The position numbers were made by a program, and so were the translations under genes. DNA of 64,000 bases from an uncultured bacterium (lineage in GTDB: Bacteria; Planctomycetota; GCA-002687715), in the NCBI GenBank assembly GCA_902826835.1, contig CADEGH010000014.1, positions 46,673 to 110,672 of the forward strand, in the 5' to 3' direction. Position 1 is the stretch's first letter; each line of letters begins with the position of its first letter. Below, one piece after another: positions 10,684 to 19,620 of the stretch. The notes below the pieces were generated by a model that was not told the DNA's origin, ran no database searches, and worked only from the letters and a program-made list of their open reading frames with translations.

Positions 10684-12273
10684 ATGACTCGGATCGGACC
10701 ACTGTTGTGCATTTTCGCCCTGAGCCTGACCTGCAGGTTGGTCGCTCAGGAGACACCCGCGCAGGATCTTCGATCCCTGCAGGAGGCGATGCGGCGGATA
10801 GCCGCGGACCAGACGAGACTGGCGCAAGAAAACGAGAGTCTCCGCCAAGAGCTCGGCCGCATGTCGGCGGCCCAATCGGAATTGCAGAGTGCCAACCAGC
10901 GCCTCGAACAGGACCTGAACACGGCGGAGAAGGAGCGAACGCTCGAAGGGCATATCAACAGCCTGAGCCACCGGTACGCGACCACGGTCGAGAGCAAGGC
11001 CAACCCGATTTCGCTCTCGGGTGAATTCCGATTCCGAACCGTGTGGGCCACCGTCCAGCCGACGGGAGGCGAGGAGTTCGACGGGTACTGGACCGATTCC
11101 CTGGCGCGTCTGGGTTTCGGATACCAGTTCACTGATCACGTCCGCGCATTCGCACAACTGCAATCCCACTGGGCCTTTGGCGATGGCTCCGCTCCCTCCG
11201 GAGGAAGTCAGTTCGGTCCGCTCGAGTTCGGGGCCACTTCGACGGATGTCGACTTGCACCAAGCCTGGGTCGAGATCGGGCATCTCTTCGGCGCCCCCGA
11301 GTTCTCCATGAAAGTCGGTCGCCAAGAGGTGGTTCTCGGCAACCAATTTCAGTTCGGAAACTCCGAGTGGTACAGCGGTTGGACCTTCGACGGATACCGC
11401 GTGGAATGGGATTCGGAGAATTTCCGACTGACTGGTCTAGGCCTCAAACTCGGCAGCAACGACGCGGACGTGAACCAACTGCACACCGCGCTGAGCCCGC
11501 ACGATGACGACGAGCTCTACGCCTTGTACTTCACTTTGAAGTCGATCAAGGACCACACTCTCGACCTCTACTGGATCTACGTGAACGGCCACGGTGGCGC
11601 CACGGGGGGCTCTGGCACGAGCACGGGGTCGTTGGGCACTCCGGTGGGAGGGGCGGGTTTCGCCTTTGGCGATACGGCCTACTTCCACACCGTGGGCGCC
11701 AGATTCGCCGGCAAGTGTGACGTCGCCGACGGCTTGGACTACAACCTCGAAGCGGCCTTCCAATTTGGTGATGCCAACGGAACGGGGCGCGACGATGTCC
11801 AAGGCTTCAGCCTGGAGGCCGAATTGGGCCTCACCCTCTCGGCCAAGGATGCCTTCCGCGTCTACGGTCGGTTCCTGTTTGCCGAGGGTCCGGACGACGA
11901 CCAATCCGGCTACGTCCCCCTCTTCCCGAATCGACACGCGAACAGCGGGTTCCTCGGGCGGTACGGCCTCCTCGACGCCCTGCCGATGTTCAATGTTCTG
12001 TCGGCTCAGCTCGGCTTCTACTTCAAGCCCGATCCGTCGTGGCTCGTGGGGGCCACGGCTATCTGGTCTACGAGCGACGAGAGAATCGTCTCCACGGGCA
12101 ACGATGATTGGGGCTGGGAATTCGACCTGTGGGCGGCGTACGTCCACAGCGAGAACCTGGTGTTCATTTTTGCCGGATTCGTGGTCCTCCCCGAGGATCA
12201 ACTCCAGGGCCTCGTGGGAATCGACGACGACACGATCATCGGACTCGTGTTCCAAACCCGACTGACGTTTTGA
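10684..12273 (+). CDS. Outer-membrane beta-barrel, alginate-export-like porin
   Basis: A 529-residue exported protein. The ATG at 10684 has GGGAAG just upstream and gives a signal peptide (MTRIGPLLCIFALSLTC, cleaved near VAQETP). Next comes a coiled coil of about 80 residues rich in Glu, Gln and Arg (LRSLQEAMRR to LEGHINSLSH), then alternating aromatic/hydrophobic strands to the end (FRFRTVWATVQPTGG, LHQAWVEIG, KVGRQEVVLGNQFQFGN, YRVEWDSENFRLTGLGLKLG), finishing LVFQTRLTF with a terminal Phe typical of outer-membrane barrels. The KVGRQE and WTFDGYRVEW segments resemble the Alginate_exp family. The substrate is unknown. Start further upstream (10528) is open but would bury the signal peptide. 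Confidence 0.75.
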   Translation: MTRIGPLLCIFALSLTCRLVAQETPAQDLRSLQEAMRRIAADQTRLAQENESLRQELGRMSAAQSELQSANQRLEQDLNTAEKERTLEGHINSLSHRYATTVESKANPISLSGEFRFRTVWATVQPTGGEEFDGYWTDSLARLGFGYQFTDHVRAFAQLQSHWAFGDGSAPSGGSQFGPLEFGATSTDVDLHQAWVEIGHLFGAPEFSMKVGRQEVVLGNQFQFGNSEWYSGWTFDGYRVEWDSENFRLTGLGLKLGSNDADVNQLHTALSPHDDDELYALYFTLKSIKDHTLDLYWIYVNGHGGATGGSGTSTGSLGTPVGGAGFAFGDTAYFHTVGARFAGKCDVADGLDYNLEAAFQFGDANGTGRDDVQGFSLEAELGLTLSAKDAFRVYGRFLFAEGPDDDQSGYVPLFPNRHANSGFLGRYGLLDALPMFNVLSAQLGFYFKPDPSWLVGATAIWSTSDERIVSTGNDDWGWEFDLWAAYVHSENLVFIFAGFVVLPEDQLQGLVGIDDDTIIGLVFQTRLTF

Positions 12274-12308
12274 TTGGATCAACGACCCGGGGCGCAAAGC
12301 CAAGAAAA

Positions 12309-12335
12309 GCGCAATCCAAATCATCAAGATTGCGC
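12309..12335 (+). terminator. Inverted repeat after the porin gene
   Basis: Arms GCGCAATC (12309-12316) and GATTGCGC (12328-12335) form an 8-bp perfect stem with an 11-nt loop, 35 nt after the porin stop. There is no long T-run directly behind it, so termination is uncertain. The left arm can alternatively pair with TTGGATTG about 15 nt further downstream, so two exclusive structures are possible in this 279-bp gap. Confidence 0.4.
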
Positions 12336-12552
12336 GAAAACTCCCTTGGATTGGGTTTTCTTGGTTTTGGATGATTCTCTTAAGCTCCTTTGGCGGTAGC
12401 CTTTTCGCTGACTTGGACCCTGGGTCGCGTTGGATCCCCCAGTCGACCCGATGGGTGGTCGACACCATCGCCCCTTCGGGTTGCCGTGCGCAGCTCTGCG
12501 ATCACGGCATGACCGACGTCGTCGCCGAGTCGAATCGTCACGGAGTTTTGAC

Positions 12553-15309
12553 ATGAGTTGTCGGTGGCTTTCAGCCCCTTTGGCCCTCGTTCTGTCTTGC
12601 GTCGTCGCTGCGCAGACCGTCACTTGCTACAGCGACTACGCCTCGAACCTGGTCAATTACCAGCCGGGTTCGAATCACCTCGGGACGCCCGGCACCAACG
12701 CCCTCGGCAACACTCCCGCTGACTACGCGAGCCTCGGCGATCGGGGTTCGGTCATCGTCAGCTTCCCCGACGACTTCACGAACTCGGGCAACGGCACGAT
12801 CGATCTCTACGTCTCCGAGTGGAATAGCAACGATGGCTGGTGGTGGTGGGTGAAAGCCGCCAACTCCGCGACCTACAACGTGCTCGCCAATGCGGGCTGG
12901 GTCAACGACGGCACCTACTTCCGCATTCCGCGGCTCGAGTGGGGCACGCTCGGACTGGATATCGACATCGAACTGCCCGGTCATGCGGCCGGCAGCCTCC
13001 GCTTCTCGGAACTCAAGTTCGAAGACGATGGTGACGGCGGTAACGGCGCGGAAATCGAATACGTGCGCGCCGACTTCCTTTGCCCGCCGCTTCCGCCCGT
13101 GACCGGAGGCTGCGTGGCGCGTTACGCCAGCCGCGTGGTTTCGTTCAGCGCCGGCAGCAGCGCCCAGGGAACTCCGGCTACGAATGCCCTCGGCAACACC
13201 CCCAACACCAGCGCCAGCCTTGGTTGCAATGGCACCCTGGTGGTGTCCTTCGACGCGCCGTTCAGCACTTCCGGCAATGCCACCGTCGATCTTTTCATCC
13301 AGGAGCTCAACAACAACGACTGCTACTGGGTCTGCCTCGCCACGACCGATCCCTTCACCCAGGGCGTCCTCCAGGGAGCCGGTTGGACCAACAACGGCAC
13401 CTACTTCCAAATTCCGCAGAACTTCTGCGGGAGCGCGTCGATCAACATCGATCAGTATCTTCCCGGGTACGCCCAGGGCCAGTTGTTGTTCACGGAAGTG
13501 ATGATCGAAGACTCTTGCACCACGAGCGATGGCAGCGAGATCATCCTCATCCGCGTGGACCAGGTCTGTCCTCCGGCCGAACCGCCGTCCTTCTGCGTGC
13601 CTCGTTACGCGAGCCGCCTCGACTGCTACTATGCGGGTTCGGGAGCGCAGGCGGTCGATCCGACCAACGTCCTCGGCAATACGCCTTCCACTTACGCTAG
13701 CCTCGGTAGCCGCGGAAGCCTCTGCGTCTCGTTCGAGTCGACCTTCTCGACTTCGGGCACGAGCGATGCCGACCTGACCGTGCAAGAGTTTGGAGTGGTC
13801 GACTGTTACCGCGTCGGCCTCTCCTCGAACGACGCCTTCACTGCTGCGGTGATGGGGTCGGCCGGGTGGAACTTCGACGGCACGTACTACTCCCTCCCCT
13901 CGCAGTACTGCGGGACGAACAGCATCGACATCGATGCCTTGCTGCCTGGCTTCAGCCAGGGGCAACTGAAGTTCCTTGGCGTCAGCATCGAGGACGACGG
14001 CTCGGCCGGTGACGGCGCCGAGATCATCCTCATCCGCGCCGAGAAGGTCTGCACGCCCCTCGAATGCGAGCCTGGATACGCTTCTGAGATCGCGGCCATC
14101 GTGCCCGGCTTCAACACTGGCACGGTGCCCTCGCGCATTCTTGGGAACACGCCGGCCGATCGTCATCCACTCGGCAATAGCGGTTCGATCGACCTCTGCT
14201 TTGACAATATCTACGCCAACAGCGGCAATGGCAACGCCGATCTCCATATCGAGGAGTACAGCACTCCCGAGGGATATTATGTCCTCGTGCAGCCGGCGAC
14301 GGGCACGACCGAAGCGGCCCTGATTGCAGCCGGGCTGGCTCAGACCGGCGGATTCTTCGCGCTCCCGAACCTGTTCAGCGGGACGCAAGACATCGACATC
14401 GACGCCTTCGTGCCCGGCTTCGCGGCCGGCGCGCTGCGCTTCAAAGGACTGCGCCTCGTCGACGACGGCAACAGCCCGAGCGGCAACGGCGCGGAGATCA
14501 TCCTTGTGCGCGCGGAGTCCGTCTGCCTCTACGTCGCTCGCCTCGGCGACCGCGTGTGGGTCGATGCGAACTGCGATGGCGATCAGGATGCCGACGAGCT
14601 TGGAGTTGAGGGCGTTCCCGTGGCGCTGTATGACCAAACTTGCACCAACGTGTTGCAAGTCACGTTCACGGATGCTTCCGGCAACTACCAGTTCTATGTC
14701 GATCCGGGCACGTATCGCGTTCGTGTCGGCTACGACACCGCGGTGTTCACGGTCACGGCGGCCGGACAAGGTGGCGATCCCACGAAGGACAGCGACCTGA
14801 ATCCCGCCGATGGCAAGACCGGTTCGATCTCGCTCGGCCTCGGGGAAGAAAACAAGGATGTCGATGCCGGCCTCTGCGTGATCTGCACCGGGGGAAGCGC
14901 GAGCGTCACCGTCCTCCCCGGATGTGGCCTCCCGCTCGACCCGATCCTCACCGCCGATGTTCCTCTCCTCGGAGCGATCGCCGACGTGACGATCAACGCG
15001 CCGATTCCGGAGTTCGCCAACGCGCAGTGGTTCTTGATCGCGAGCCCGGGCATGCCGGTGCCGATCCCGGTGTTCCCGACCACTTGCACCATCTACGTCG
15101 ATCTGAACACGATGGTGCTCATGGACCAGGGACTCCTGGACGCCAATGGTGACGTGACCCTGAGCTTCCCGATTCCGCCGATTCCGGCGTTGGCCGGGAT
15201 TACGGTCACGCTGCAAGCGCGGGTGTGCAATCCCGCCGTGCCCGGGCCCATTCCGGCCTTCCCGGACTGGCTCACGAACGGCCTGACCATCACCTTCGGT
15301 TGTCCGTGA
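12553..15309 (+). CDS. Large secreted protein: four repeats plus SdrD-like domain
   Basis: A 918-residue exported protein of unknown function. ATG 12553 has GGAG 7 nt upstream and gives a signal peptide ending near VVAAQ. Four modules of about 155-165 residues follow (beginning near nt 12625, 13110, 13595 and 14068), each running from YAS through LGNTP..ASLG.RGS, a strand with SG..-DL...E, W.NDGTYF.IP, IDIDA.LPG...G.L.F, and EDDG...GAEI.L.RA..VC. Conserved cysteines bracket the modules. Then comes an SdrD B-like domain (LGDRVWVDANCDGDQDADELG, GVEGVPVALYD, GNYQFYVDPGTYRV) and a final beta domain of about 140 residues similar in style to other secreted proteins here. Likely cell-surface or extracellular; adhesion is a guess. 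A strong hairpin follows at 15318. Confidence 0.85.
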   Translation: MSCRWLSAPLALVLSCVVAAQTVTCYSDYASNLVNYQPGSNHLGTPGTNALGNTPADYASLGDRGSVIVSFPDDFTNSGNGTIDLYVSEWNSNDGWWWWVKAANSATYNVLANAGWVNDGTYFRIPRLEWGTLGLDIDIELPGHAAGSLRFSELKFEDDGDGGNGAEIEYVRADFLCPPLPPVTGGCVARYASRVVSFSAGSSAQGTPATNALGNTPNTSASLGCNGTLVVSFDAPFSTSGNATVDLFIQELNNNDCYWVCLATTDPFTQGVLQGAGWTNNGTYFQIPQNFCGSASINIDQYLPGYAQGQLLFTEVMIEDSCTTSDGSEIILIRVDQVCPPAEPPSFCVPRYASRLDCYYAGSGAQAVDPTNVLGNTPSTYASLGSRGSLCVSFESTFSTSGTSDADLTVQEFGVVDCYRVGLSSNDAFTAAVMGSAGWNFDGTYYSLPSQYCGTNSIDIDALLPGFSQGQLKFLGVSIEDDGSAGDGAEIILIRAEKVCTPLECEPGYASEIAAIVPGFNTGTVPSRILGNTPADRHPLGNSGSIDLCFDNIYANSGNGNADLHIEEYSTPEGYYVLVQPATGTTEAALIAAGLAQTGGFFALPNLFSGTQDIDIDAFVPGFAAGALRFKGLRLVDDGNSPSGNGAEIILVRAESVCLYVARLGDRVWVDANCDGDQDADELGVEGVPVALYDQTCTNVLQVTFTDASGNYQFYVDPGTYRVRVGYDTAVFTVTAAGQGGDPTKDSDLNPADGKTGSISLGLGEENKDVDAGLCVICTGGSASVTVLPGCGLPLDPILTADVPLLGAIADVTINAPIPEFANAQWFLIASPGMPVPIPVFPTTCTIYVDLNTMVLMDQGLLDANGDVTLSFPIPPIPALAGITVTLQARVCNPAVPGPIPAFPDWLTNGLTITFGCP

Positions 15310-15317
15310 TTCCGGTT

Positions 15318-15349
15318 GCCAAGAGCCCCCGAACCCGAGGGCTCTTGGC
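15318..15349. terminator. Hairpin between convergent genes
   Basis: Arms GCCAAGAGCCC (15318-15328) and GGGCTCTTGGC (15339-15349) form an 11-bp perfect GC-rich stem with a 10-nt loop, 8 nt after one gene and 62 nt before the stop of the convergent gene. It lacks a T-tract on either side but its position suits a bidirectional terminator. Confidence 0.6.
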
Positions 15350-15411
15350 GAACCTGCGGCCGAATCGCCGCGGTCCTCGCGGTGAATCAGATCCTCGGCG
15401 TGCGCACAGGC

Positions 15412-16236
15412 TCACTGAGTCGGGGACGTAGCCGGGGGCGCCGGGAAGAGCCCGAGTAGCCAGCGGTTCCAGCTTTCGACGGACGCGGCGGCGGTAGCGG
15501 CACGAGGACCGTAGTAATACGCCTGCACCGTGGCCATGCGCATTCCCATGCACTCCATGCCGCTGGCCAAGACGATGCCGGGAACAGGCTCATCCACGAC
15601 AATCATCGCGCCTTGGCCTTGTGGAACGTTGTCGATGGCCTGGACGATGCCCGCGAACGCGGCGCCGCCACCCGCATCGAATCGCACGTGCTGACCCACT
15701 CGAGGGTTTGGAATCCCCAGCGCTCGCGCGATCGTGTGCCAGGTCTCGGCCGCACCTTCGGTCGACGGAGCCATGAGGGTGAACGACGCGGCGACCTGTC
15801 CGGGGTGGTGCTTCAGGTAGTGGCGCAGCACCCGGAAGTAACCCGGCCAACCGTGCTCGGTGCCCTCGATCTGGTTGTCCCAGTCGTCGGTGCTGGCAAA
15901 GAGGCTGTGAACGACGCGGACGACACAAGTCCCGCCGCTCTTTGCTTCCACAACCCATTCGGTCGCGACGGGTGGGCCGCCCTGTAACCAAGTGCTGTCT
16001 TCGGCCACGAACCGATGCGGGGGATGCCACTCCGTGATTTTCGCGGACGAGATCATTCCCCCGCCGAAGTCGCACGCGAGGCTGCCGCCAGCGTGTTCGT
16101 CGAGCTTGGTGGGTACGAACCAAGCGGAAATACCCGGGCCCGTGGCAATGGCTTGCCAAACTTGGTCGGGACTGCCGGGGACTTCGACTTCCACCTGCAC
16201 GCTGCGCCGTCCGGACGGCTCTTTCTTCACGCTCAT
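15412..16236 (-). CDS. SRPBCC / AHSA1-domain protein
   Basis: A 274-residue cytosolic protein with an N-terminal SRPBCC (AHSA1, START-like) ligand-binding fold: VQVEVEVPGSPDQVWQAIATGPGISAWFVP is the hallmark opening, followed by GGSLACDFGGGMISSAKITEWHPPHRFVAE and W..Q.EGTEHGWPGYFRVLRHYL. The second half (about residues 150-274) is a less recognisable extension. Its ATG overlaps the stop of the upstream ArsR-like regulator by 4 nt, so the two are translationally coupled. ArsR/AHSA1 pairs are common; the regulator usually controls its own operon and the partner may bind a small hydrophobic ligand. The ligand here is unknown. Confidence 0.85.
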   Translation of the reverse strand: MSVKKEPSGRRSVQVEVEVPGSPDQVWQAIATGPGISAWFVPTKLDEHAGGSLACDFGGGMISSAKITEWHPPHRFVAEDSTWLQGGPPVATEWVVEAKSGGTCVVRVVHSLFASTDDWDNQIEGTEHGWPGYFRVLRHYLKHHPGQVAASFTLMAPSTEGAAETWHTIARALGIPNPRVGQHVRFDAGGGAAFAGIVQAIDNVPQGQGAMIVVDEPVPGIVLASGMECMGMRMATVQAYYYGPRAATAAASVESWNRWLLGLFPAPPATSPTQ

Positions 16237-16859
16237 AGACGCGACTCCGAAGGGTAGGGCGGGCTCGGCACATCGCCGAGCGAATGGGGGAGGGGATGGG
16301 CCAGGACTATGACCCGGTGGGACCGCCCACCGGGCGCGGATTCATCGTGGTAACGGGCGGCGAGGCTCGCGATGCTCTGCGTCAGTTCCTGGCTGAACGC
16401 GGCGCGTTCGGCAGCACTCCGAAATCGGATTTCCGTGTCGACCGAGAGGGTGGCGAGCCGCTGATCCTGCGCGAGGGCCTGGCGAGCGAGTCTTCCCACT
16501 TCGCGCACCGCACGCCCCGCGAGAGCGATTAGATATCCGGCCGAAAGGCGGTCCACGATTCGTTCCGGGTTGATCGCCGCCACCCCGAGGGCTTCGGGGG
16601 AGACCACGTACCCGCGGGCGGTCGCGACCAGCCGCCGCTCCGTCAGGCCGCCCCATTTTTTCACGCTGGCTGGCCGCACGAGCCCGCATCCTTCGAGCGC
16701 ACGAAGGTGGTAGTTGATCTTCTGCCGTGGGATCTGGAGGCGGTTGGCCAACTCCGCTGCGCTGGCCGGTTCCGAAAGCTCGGCCAAAAGGCGGCTGCGA
16801 GTGGGGTCCAGCGCCACCACCGCCGCCTTGGGATCGTCGATCACCTCGCAGGTCAACAT
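16233..16859 (-). CDS. ArsR-like winged-helix transcriptional regulator
   Basis: A 208-residue regulator with an N-terminal winged helix-turn-helix: LDPTRSRLLAELSEPASAAELANRLQIPRQKINYHLRALEGCGLV, then KKWGGLTERRLVATARGYVV as the wing. The remaining half is helical and includes RSAAERAAFSQELTQSIASLAARYH, which may form the effector or dimer interface. I chose ATG 16859 (MLTCEVIDD) because a GGGGGC stretch precedes it; an in-frame upstream start at 16931 would put the palindromic operator inside the gene. It precedes and overlaps the SRPBCC gene by 4 nt. A perfect palindrome 16 bp upstream coincides with the -35 region, so autorepression is likely. Confidence 0.85.
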   Translation of the reverse strand: MLTCEVIDDPKAAVVALDPTRSRLLAELSEPASAAELANRLQIPRQKINYHLRALEGCGLVRPASVKKWGGLTERRLVATARGYVVSPEALGVAAINPERIVDRLSAGYLIALAGRAVREVGRLARQALAQDQRLATLSVDTEIRFRSAAERAAFSQELTQSIASLAARYHDESAPGGRSHRVIVLAHPLPHSLGDVPSPPYPSESRL

Positions 16860-16866
16860 CGCCCCC

Positions 16867-16896
16867 AGAGTAGCCTTGACAACTTTTGTTGTCAAG
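16867..16896 (-). promoter_or_regulatory. Palindromic operator overlapping the arsR-like promoter
   Basis: A 22-bp perfect palindrome with arms CTTGACAAC (16875-16883) and GTTGTCAAG (16888-16896) around a 4-nt centre. Read on the minus strand the distal arm supplies an exact TTGACA -35 box (16895-16890); 17 bp further is TACTCT (16872-16867), a weak -10. A dimeric ArsR-type repressor bound here would block RNA polymerase. The -10 lies only 7 nt from the chosen ATG, so the transcript could be leaderless. Confidence 0.65.
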
Positions 16897-17129
16897 AAGC
16901 TGGATCCACGGTGGTCGAGCCGGGTCGCCACCTTCGACGCAGGAACTCAAATCATTTTCTGTGAACAACTTAGGCGCAACGGAGGTCGATTCAGTCCTCA
17001 GTTTGGCGCGCATCGCAGCCGATCTGCCCGCGCACTCACGTCCGAAGCACGAGAGGAGGTGGCCGCTCCTCAGAACGAGGGCTCGGGAGTAGGATCCGCG
17101 GGTCGAACGCAACCTCTCGGAGCCTCTCG

Positions 17130-18416
17130 ATGACCGACCGCCGATCCTCACCTTCGGGCGCCTCGCGCCGCGAGTTCCTCTTGGCCAGCGCCGCTTCTGC
17201 AGCCCTCGTGACCCGGGGCGTGGCGCCCGCGAGTTTGCCTCGGCCGAATCAGCTTCCGGCCGACCCGGTCCGGCTGGCCGTTCTCGGCGTCGGCGGGATG
17301 GGGGGAGGCCACTGCGAAGCCTTCCTGAACTTCCAGCAAAAGAAGCTCGACCATGTCCTCCTCACCGCGGTGAACGACGTCTGCACCTCCCGCCGGAACG
17401 CGTGGGCCGAGCGTGCGACCAAAACCCAGGGCGTCGCGTGCACTCCCCATGCCGACTATCGCGAGATTCTCGATCGCAAGGACATCGATGCGGTGCTGAT
17501 CGCCACCCCCGAGCACTGGCACGCCAAGATGGCGATCGAAGCGCTTCAAGCGGGGAAGCCGGTCTACGTCGAAAAGCCGATGACGCTCGACTTGCCGGAC
17601 GCCCTCGCGCTTTGGGCCGTGGCCAAGAACGCAAAACCGGCAGTGCAGGTCGGCACCCAATTTGTGATGGATCCCAAGTATAAGAAGGCGAAGGAGCTTC
17701 TGGCGCAGGATCGCATCGGCAAACCCGTGTCCAGCGAGACGGGGTACTGCCGCAACTCCAAGGACGGTGAGTGGAATTACTACAAGATTGAGCCGGAGAT
17801 CGTGCCGGGCCCCGCTCTCGATTGGGATGGCTGGTGCGGTCCACTCGGAAAGCAGCCTTGGGACCCGATGATTTTTGCTCGCTGGCGCCGCTACCGGAGG
17901 TTTTCGACGGGCGTCGTGGGTGACCTGCTCGTGCACGTCATGACCCCCCTGATCGGATGCATCGACCAGGGCTGGCCGGTGCGGGTGATCGCCGCCGGCG
18001 GGCACTACGTCGACAAGGCGATGGAAAACCACGACCAAGTCGACATCACGATTCAGTTCGAGAAGGGCCACACCATGCGGATCACCGGATCCACCTGCAA
18101 CGCCAATGGGCCCACGCCGGTCGTCCGCGGCCACAAAGGCACCCTTTACCTCAGCGGCAACAATTGCCGCATCGTTCCCGAGAACATCTACGCCGAAGAA
18201 ATCGACGGCGAGGAGATCAAGCTCGAGGGCGGCAGCCAAGACCTGCTCCGGCTCGACTTCCTGAAAGCGGTGCGGGGCGAAAAGGCCCCGGAGAGCCCCA
18301 TCGAACTCGGCATGAAAGTGATGGTGGCGGTCGACCTTGCCACCCGCTCCATGTGGGACGGCTGCGCGTACTCGTTCAATCCCGCGACCCTCGAGGCCAA
18401 ACGCTGCACCGGCTGA
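17130..18416 (+). CDS. Gfo/Idh/MocA oxidoreductase, Tat-exported
   Basis: A 428-residue NAD(P)-dependent oxidoreductase-like protein, probably acting on a sugar or polyol. It begins with a twin-arginine leader (GASRREFLLASAASAALV), then the Rossmann start VRLAVLGVGGMGGGH, and the family signature VYVEKPMTL with an intact Glu148-Lys149-Pro150. The C-terminal GFO_IDH_MocA domain includes TGYCRNSKDGEWNYYKIEPE, WDGWCGPLGKQPWDPMIFARWR and GDLLVHVMTPLIGCIDQGWP, a pattern frequent in planctomycetes. The start ATG 17130 has GGAG 7 nt upstream. It is followed after 23 nt by an ApbE-like gene, suggesting an operon. Substrate unknown. Confidence 0.9.
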   Translation: MTDRRSSPSGASRREFLLASAASAALVTRGVAPASLPRPNQLPADPVRLAVLGVGGMGGGHCEAFLNFQQKKLDHVLLTAVNDVCTSRRNAWAERATKTQGVACTPHADYREILDRKDIDAVLIATPEHWHAKMAIEALQAGKPVYVEKPMTLDLPDALALWAVAKNAKPAVQVGTQFVMDPKYKKAKELLAQDRIGKPVSSETGYCRNSKDGEWNYYKIEPEIVPGPALDWDGWCGPLGKQPWDPMIFARWRRYRRFSTGVVGDLLVHVMTPLIGCIDQGWPVRVIAAGGHYVDKAMENHDQVDITIQFEKGHTMRITGSTCNANGPTPVVRGHKGTLYLSGNNCRIVPENIYAEEIDGEEIKLEGGSQDLLRLDFLKAVRGEKAPESPIELGMKVMVAVDLATRSMWDGCAYSFNPATLEAKRCTG

Positions 18417-18439
18417 TCGAACGGGGGGCGGTGGCCGCG

Positions 18440-19345
18440 ATGGCCACCCGCTTCGAGTTCTTGATCGCCGGATCCGACGCGCGCTTCCTGCACGATTGTT
18501 TGTCCGAAGCCGCCGCGGAGATCCTCCGCGTCGAGGCTCGCCTGAGCGCTTATCTTTCCGACAGCCTCACCAGCCTCTGCAATCGCGACGCGAACCGTCG
18601 ACCGGTCTTGGTCGATCCGGAGTTCTTCGCCTTCCTGACCGAGTGCCAATCACTTTGGCGGCGGACCGAGGGCCGATTCGACCCGGCGCGAGGCCAATCC
18701 TTCGCCGCTCGCAAGGCCGGCGCAGCCATCCCTCCCACCGATGAGCGGGTCTCATTCGCCGACATCGAACTCGACTCTCCGCGTTCCCTCGTGCGCTTCC
18801 ACCACCCTTCAGTCCAGCTCGACTTCGGAGCCGTCGGCAAAGGCTACGCGTTGGACCAGGTCGCCGAACGTCTCCGCGATCACGGCATCGAATCCGCCTT
18901 CCTGCACGCAGGCACGAGCAGCATCTTCGCCTGGGGCCATGACTACCAAGACCGCCCATGGCGCGTGGCGCTGACTCACCCAAAGACCGCGGCCCCCCTG
19001 GCTTTCTGCTCCCTCGATGGCCTCTCGCTCGGCGTCTCCGCCCACCACGGCCACCGCAACTCCCGCGGTGAAAGCCACCTCGTCGGCCCAACCTCCGACG
19101 AGAATTACCTCCTGGCCGCCGTTCAACACCCCCGCGCCCTCTGGTCCGACGCCCTCTCCACCGCCGCCATCCTCACCCCCCCCGGCGCCCCTCTCGACCG
19201 CTCTCGCAATGACCCCCCGGTCCCGACCCTCCTCGTCCCCCCCTCCGGCCCGGTCGAGTTCACCCCCCCGAATGCCTGGAGAATGAACTCGCCCGTTGTG
19301 TCCCATAGATCAACACCTCATGGGCTTCCTTCGGCTGGTCCATAG
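18440..19345 (+). CDS. ApbE-like FAD:protein FMN transferase
   Basis: A 301-residue ApbE-family protein, which attaches FMN covalently to target flavoproteins using FAD and Mg2+. Recognisable segments are LRVEARLSAYLSDSLTSLCNRD, the core VQLDFGAVGKGYALDQVAERL, AFLHAGTSSIFAWG and the C-terminal SDALSTAAIL, matching the flavin- and metal-binding regions. There is no obvious signal peptide or lipobox in this start choice. ATG 18440 is preceded by a G-rich stretch about 8 nt away; GTG 18431 is possible. The last 60 residues are Pro-rich low complexity from C-rich DNA and may be poorly conserved. It follows a Gfo/Idh/MocA gene by 23 nt. Confidence 0.82.
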   Translation: MATRFEFLIAGSDARFLHDCLSEAAAEILRVEARLSAYLSDSLTSLCNRDANRRPVLVDPEFFAFLTECQSLWRRTEGRFDPARGQSFAARKAGAAIPPTDERVSFADIELDSPRSLVRFHHPSVQLDFGAVGKGYALDQVAERLRDHGIESAFLHAGTSSIFAWGHDYQDRPWRVALTHPKTAAPLAFCSLDGLSLGVSAHHGHRNSRGESHLVGPTSDENYLLAAVQHPRALWSDALSTAAILTPPGAPLDRSRNDPPVPTLLVPPSGPVEFTPPNAWRMNSPVVSHRSTPHGLPSAGP

Positions 19346-19505
19346 ACCTGTAACTGGTCGAGTCTGTCTTCCTTCAACTCGCAGCGGCGCCATTCCGGCT
19401 ACAACCATGCCACTTGGCACGTCTGACTCCGCAAGGGTACTCTGCTTCATGGACCTGACCTGCTCGCGAGAGCCTGGCCGAGCAGTCAGTTCCTCGGTGA
19501 GATAT

Positions 19506-19537
19506 CTGTTAAATATGTAGCCATCATTATTTAACAG
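19506..19537. promoter_or_regulatory. Inverted repeat upstream of the AbiE-type operon
   Basis: Arms CTGTTAAATA (19506-19515) and TATTTAACAG (19528-19537) are perfect 10-bp inverted repeats with a 12-bp centre, in an AT-rich 275-bp gap. It ends 83 bp before the antitoxin-like start. AbiEi proteins studied in other bacteria bind inverted repeats in their own promoter, so this is a candidate autoregulatory operator. Possible promoter elements downstream are TTGAAG (19571) and AATTAT (19594). Confidence 0.5.
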
Positions 19538-19620
19538 CAATTGGGCAGAAGAAACAGGGGAAACTCAGAGTTGAAGTTCTCGCAAGTTGTTTAAATTATT
19601 CCAACTTTATATTAACATCT

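Noticed and set aside
12571..15216. Long minus-strand open frame of 881 codons opposite the four-repeat protein
   Set aside because: It mirrors the codon periodicity of the plus-strand gene, has no domains, and the plus-strand protein has a signal peptide, a ribosome binding site and clear repeats.
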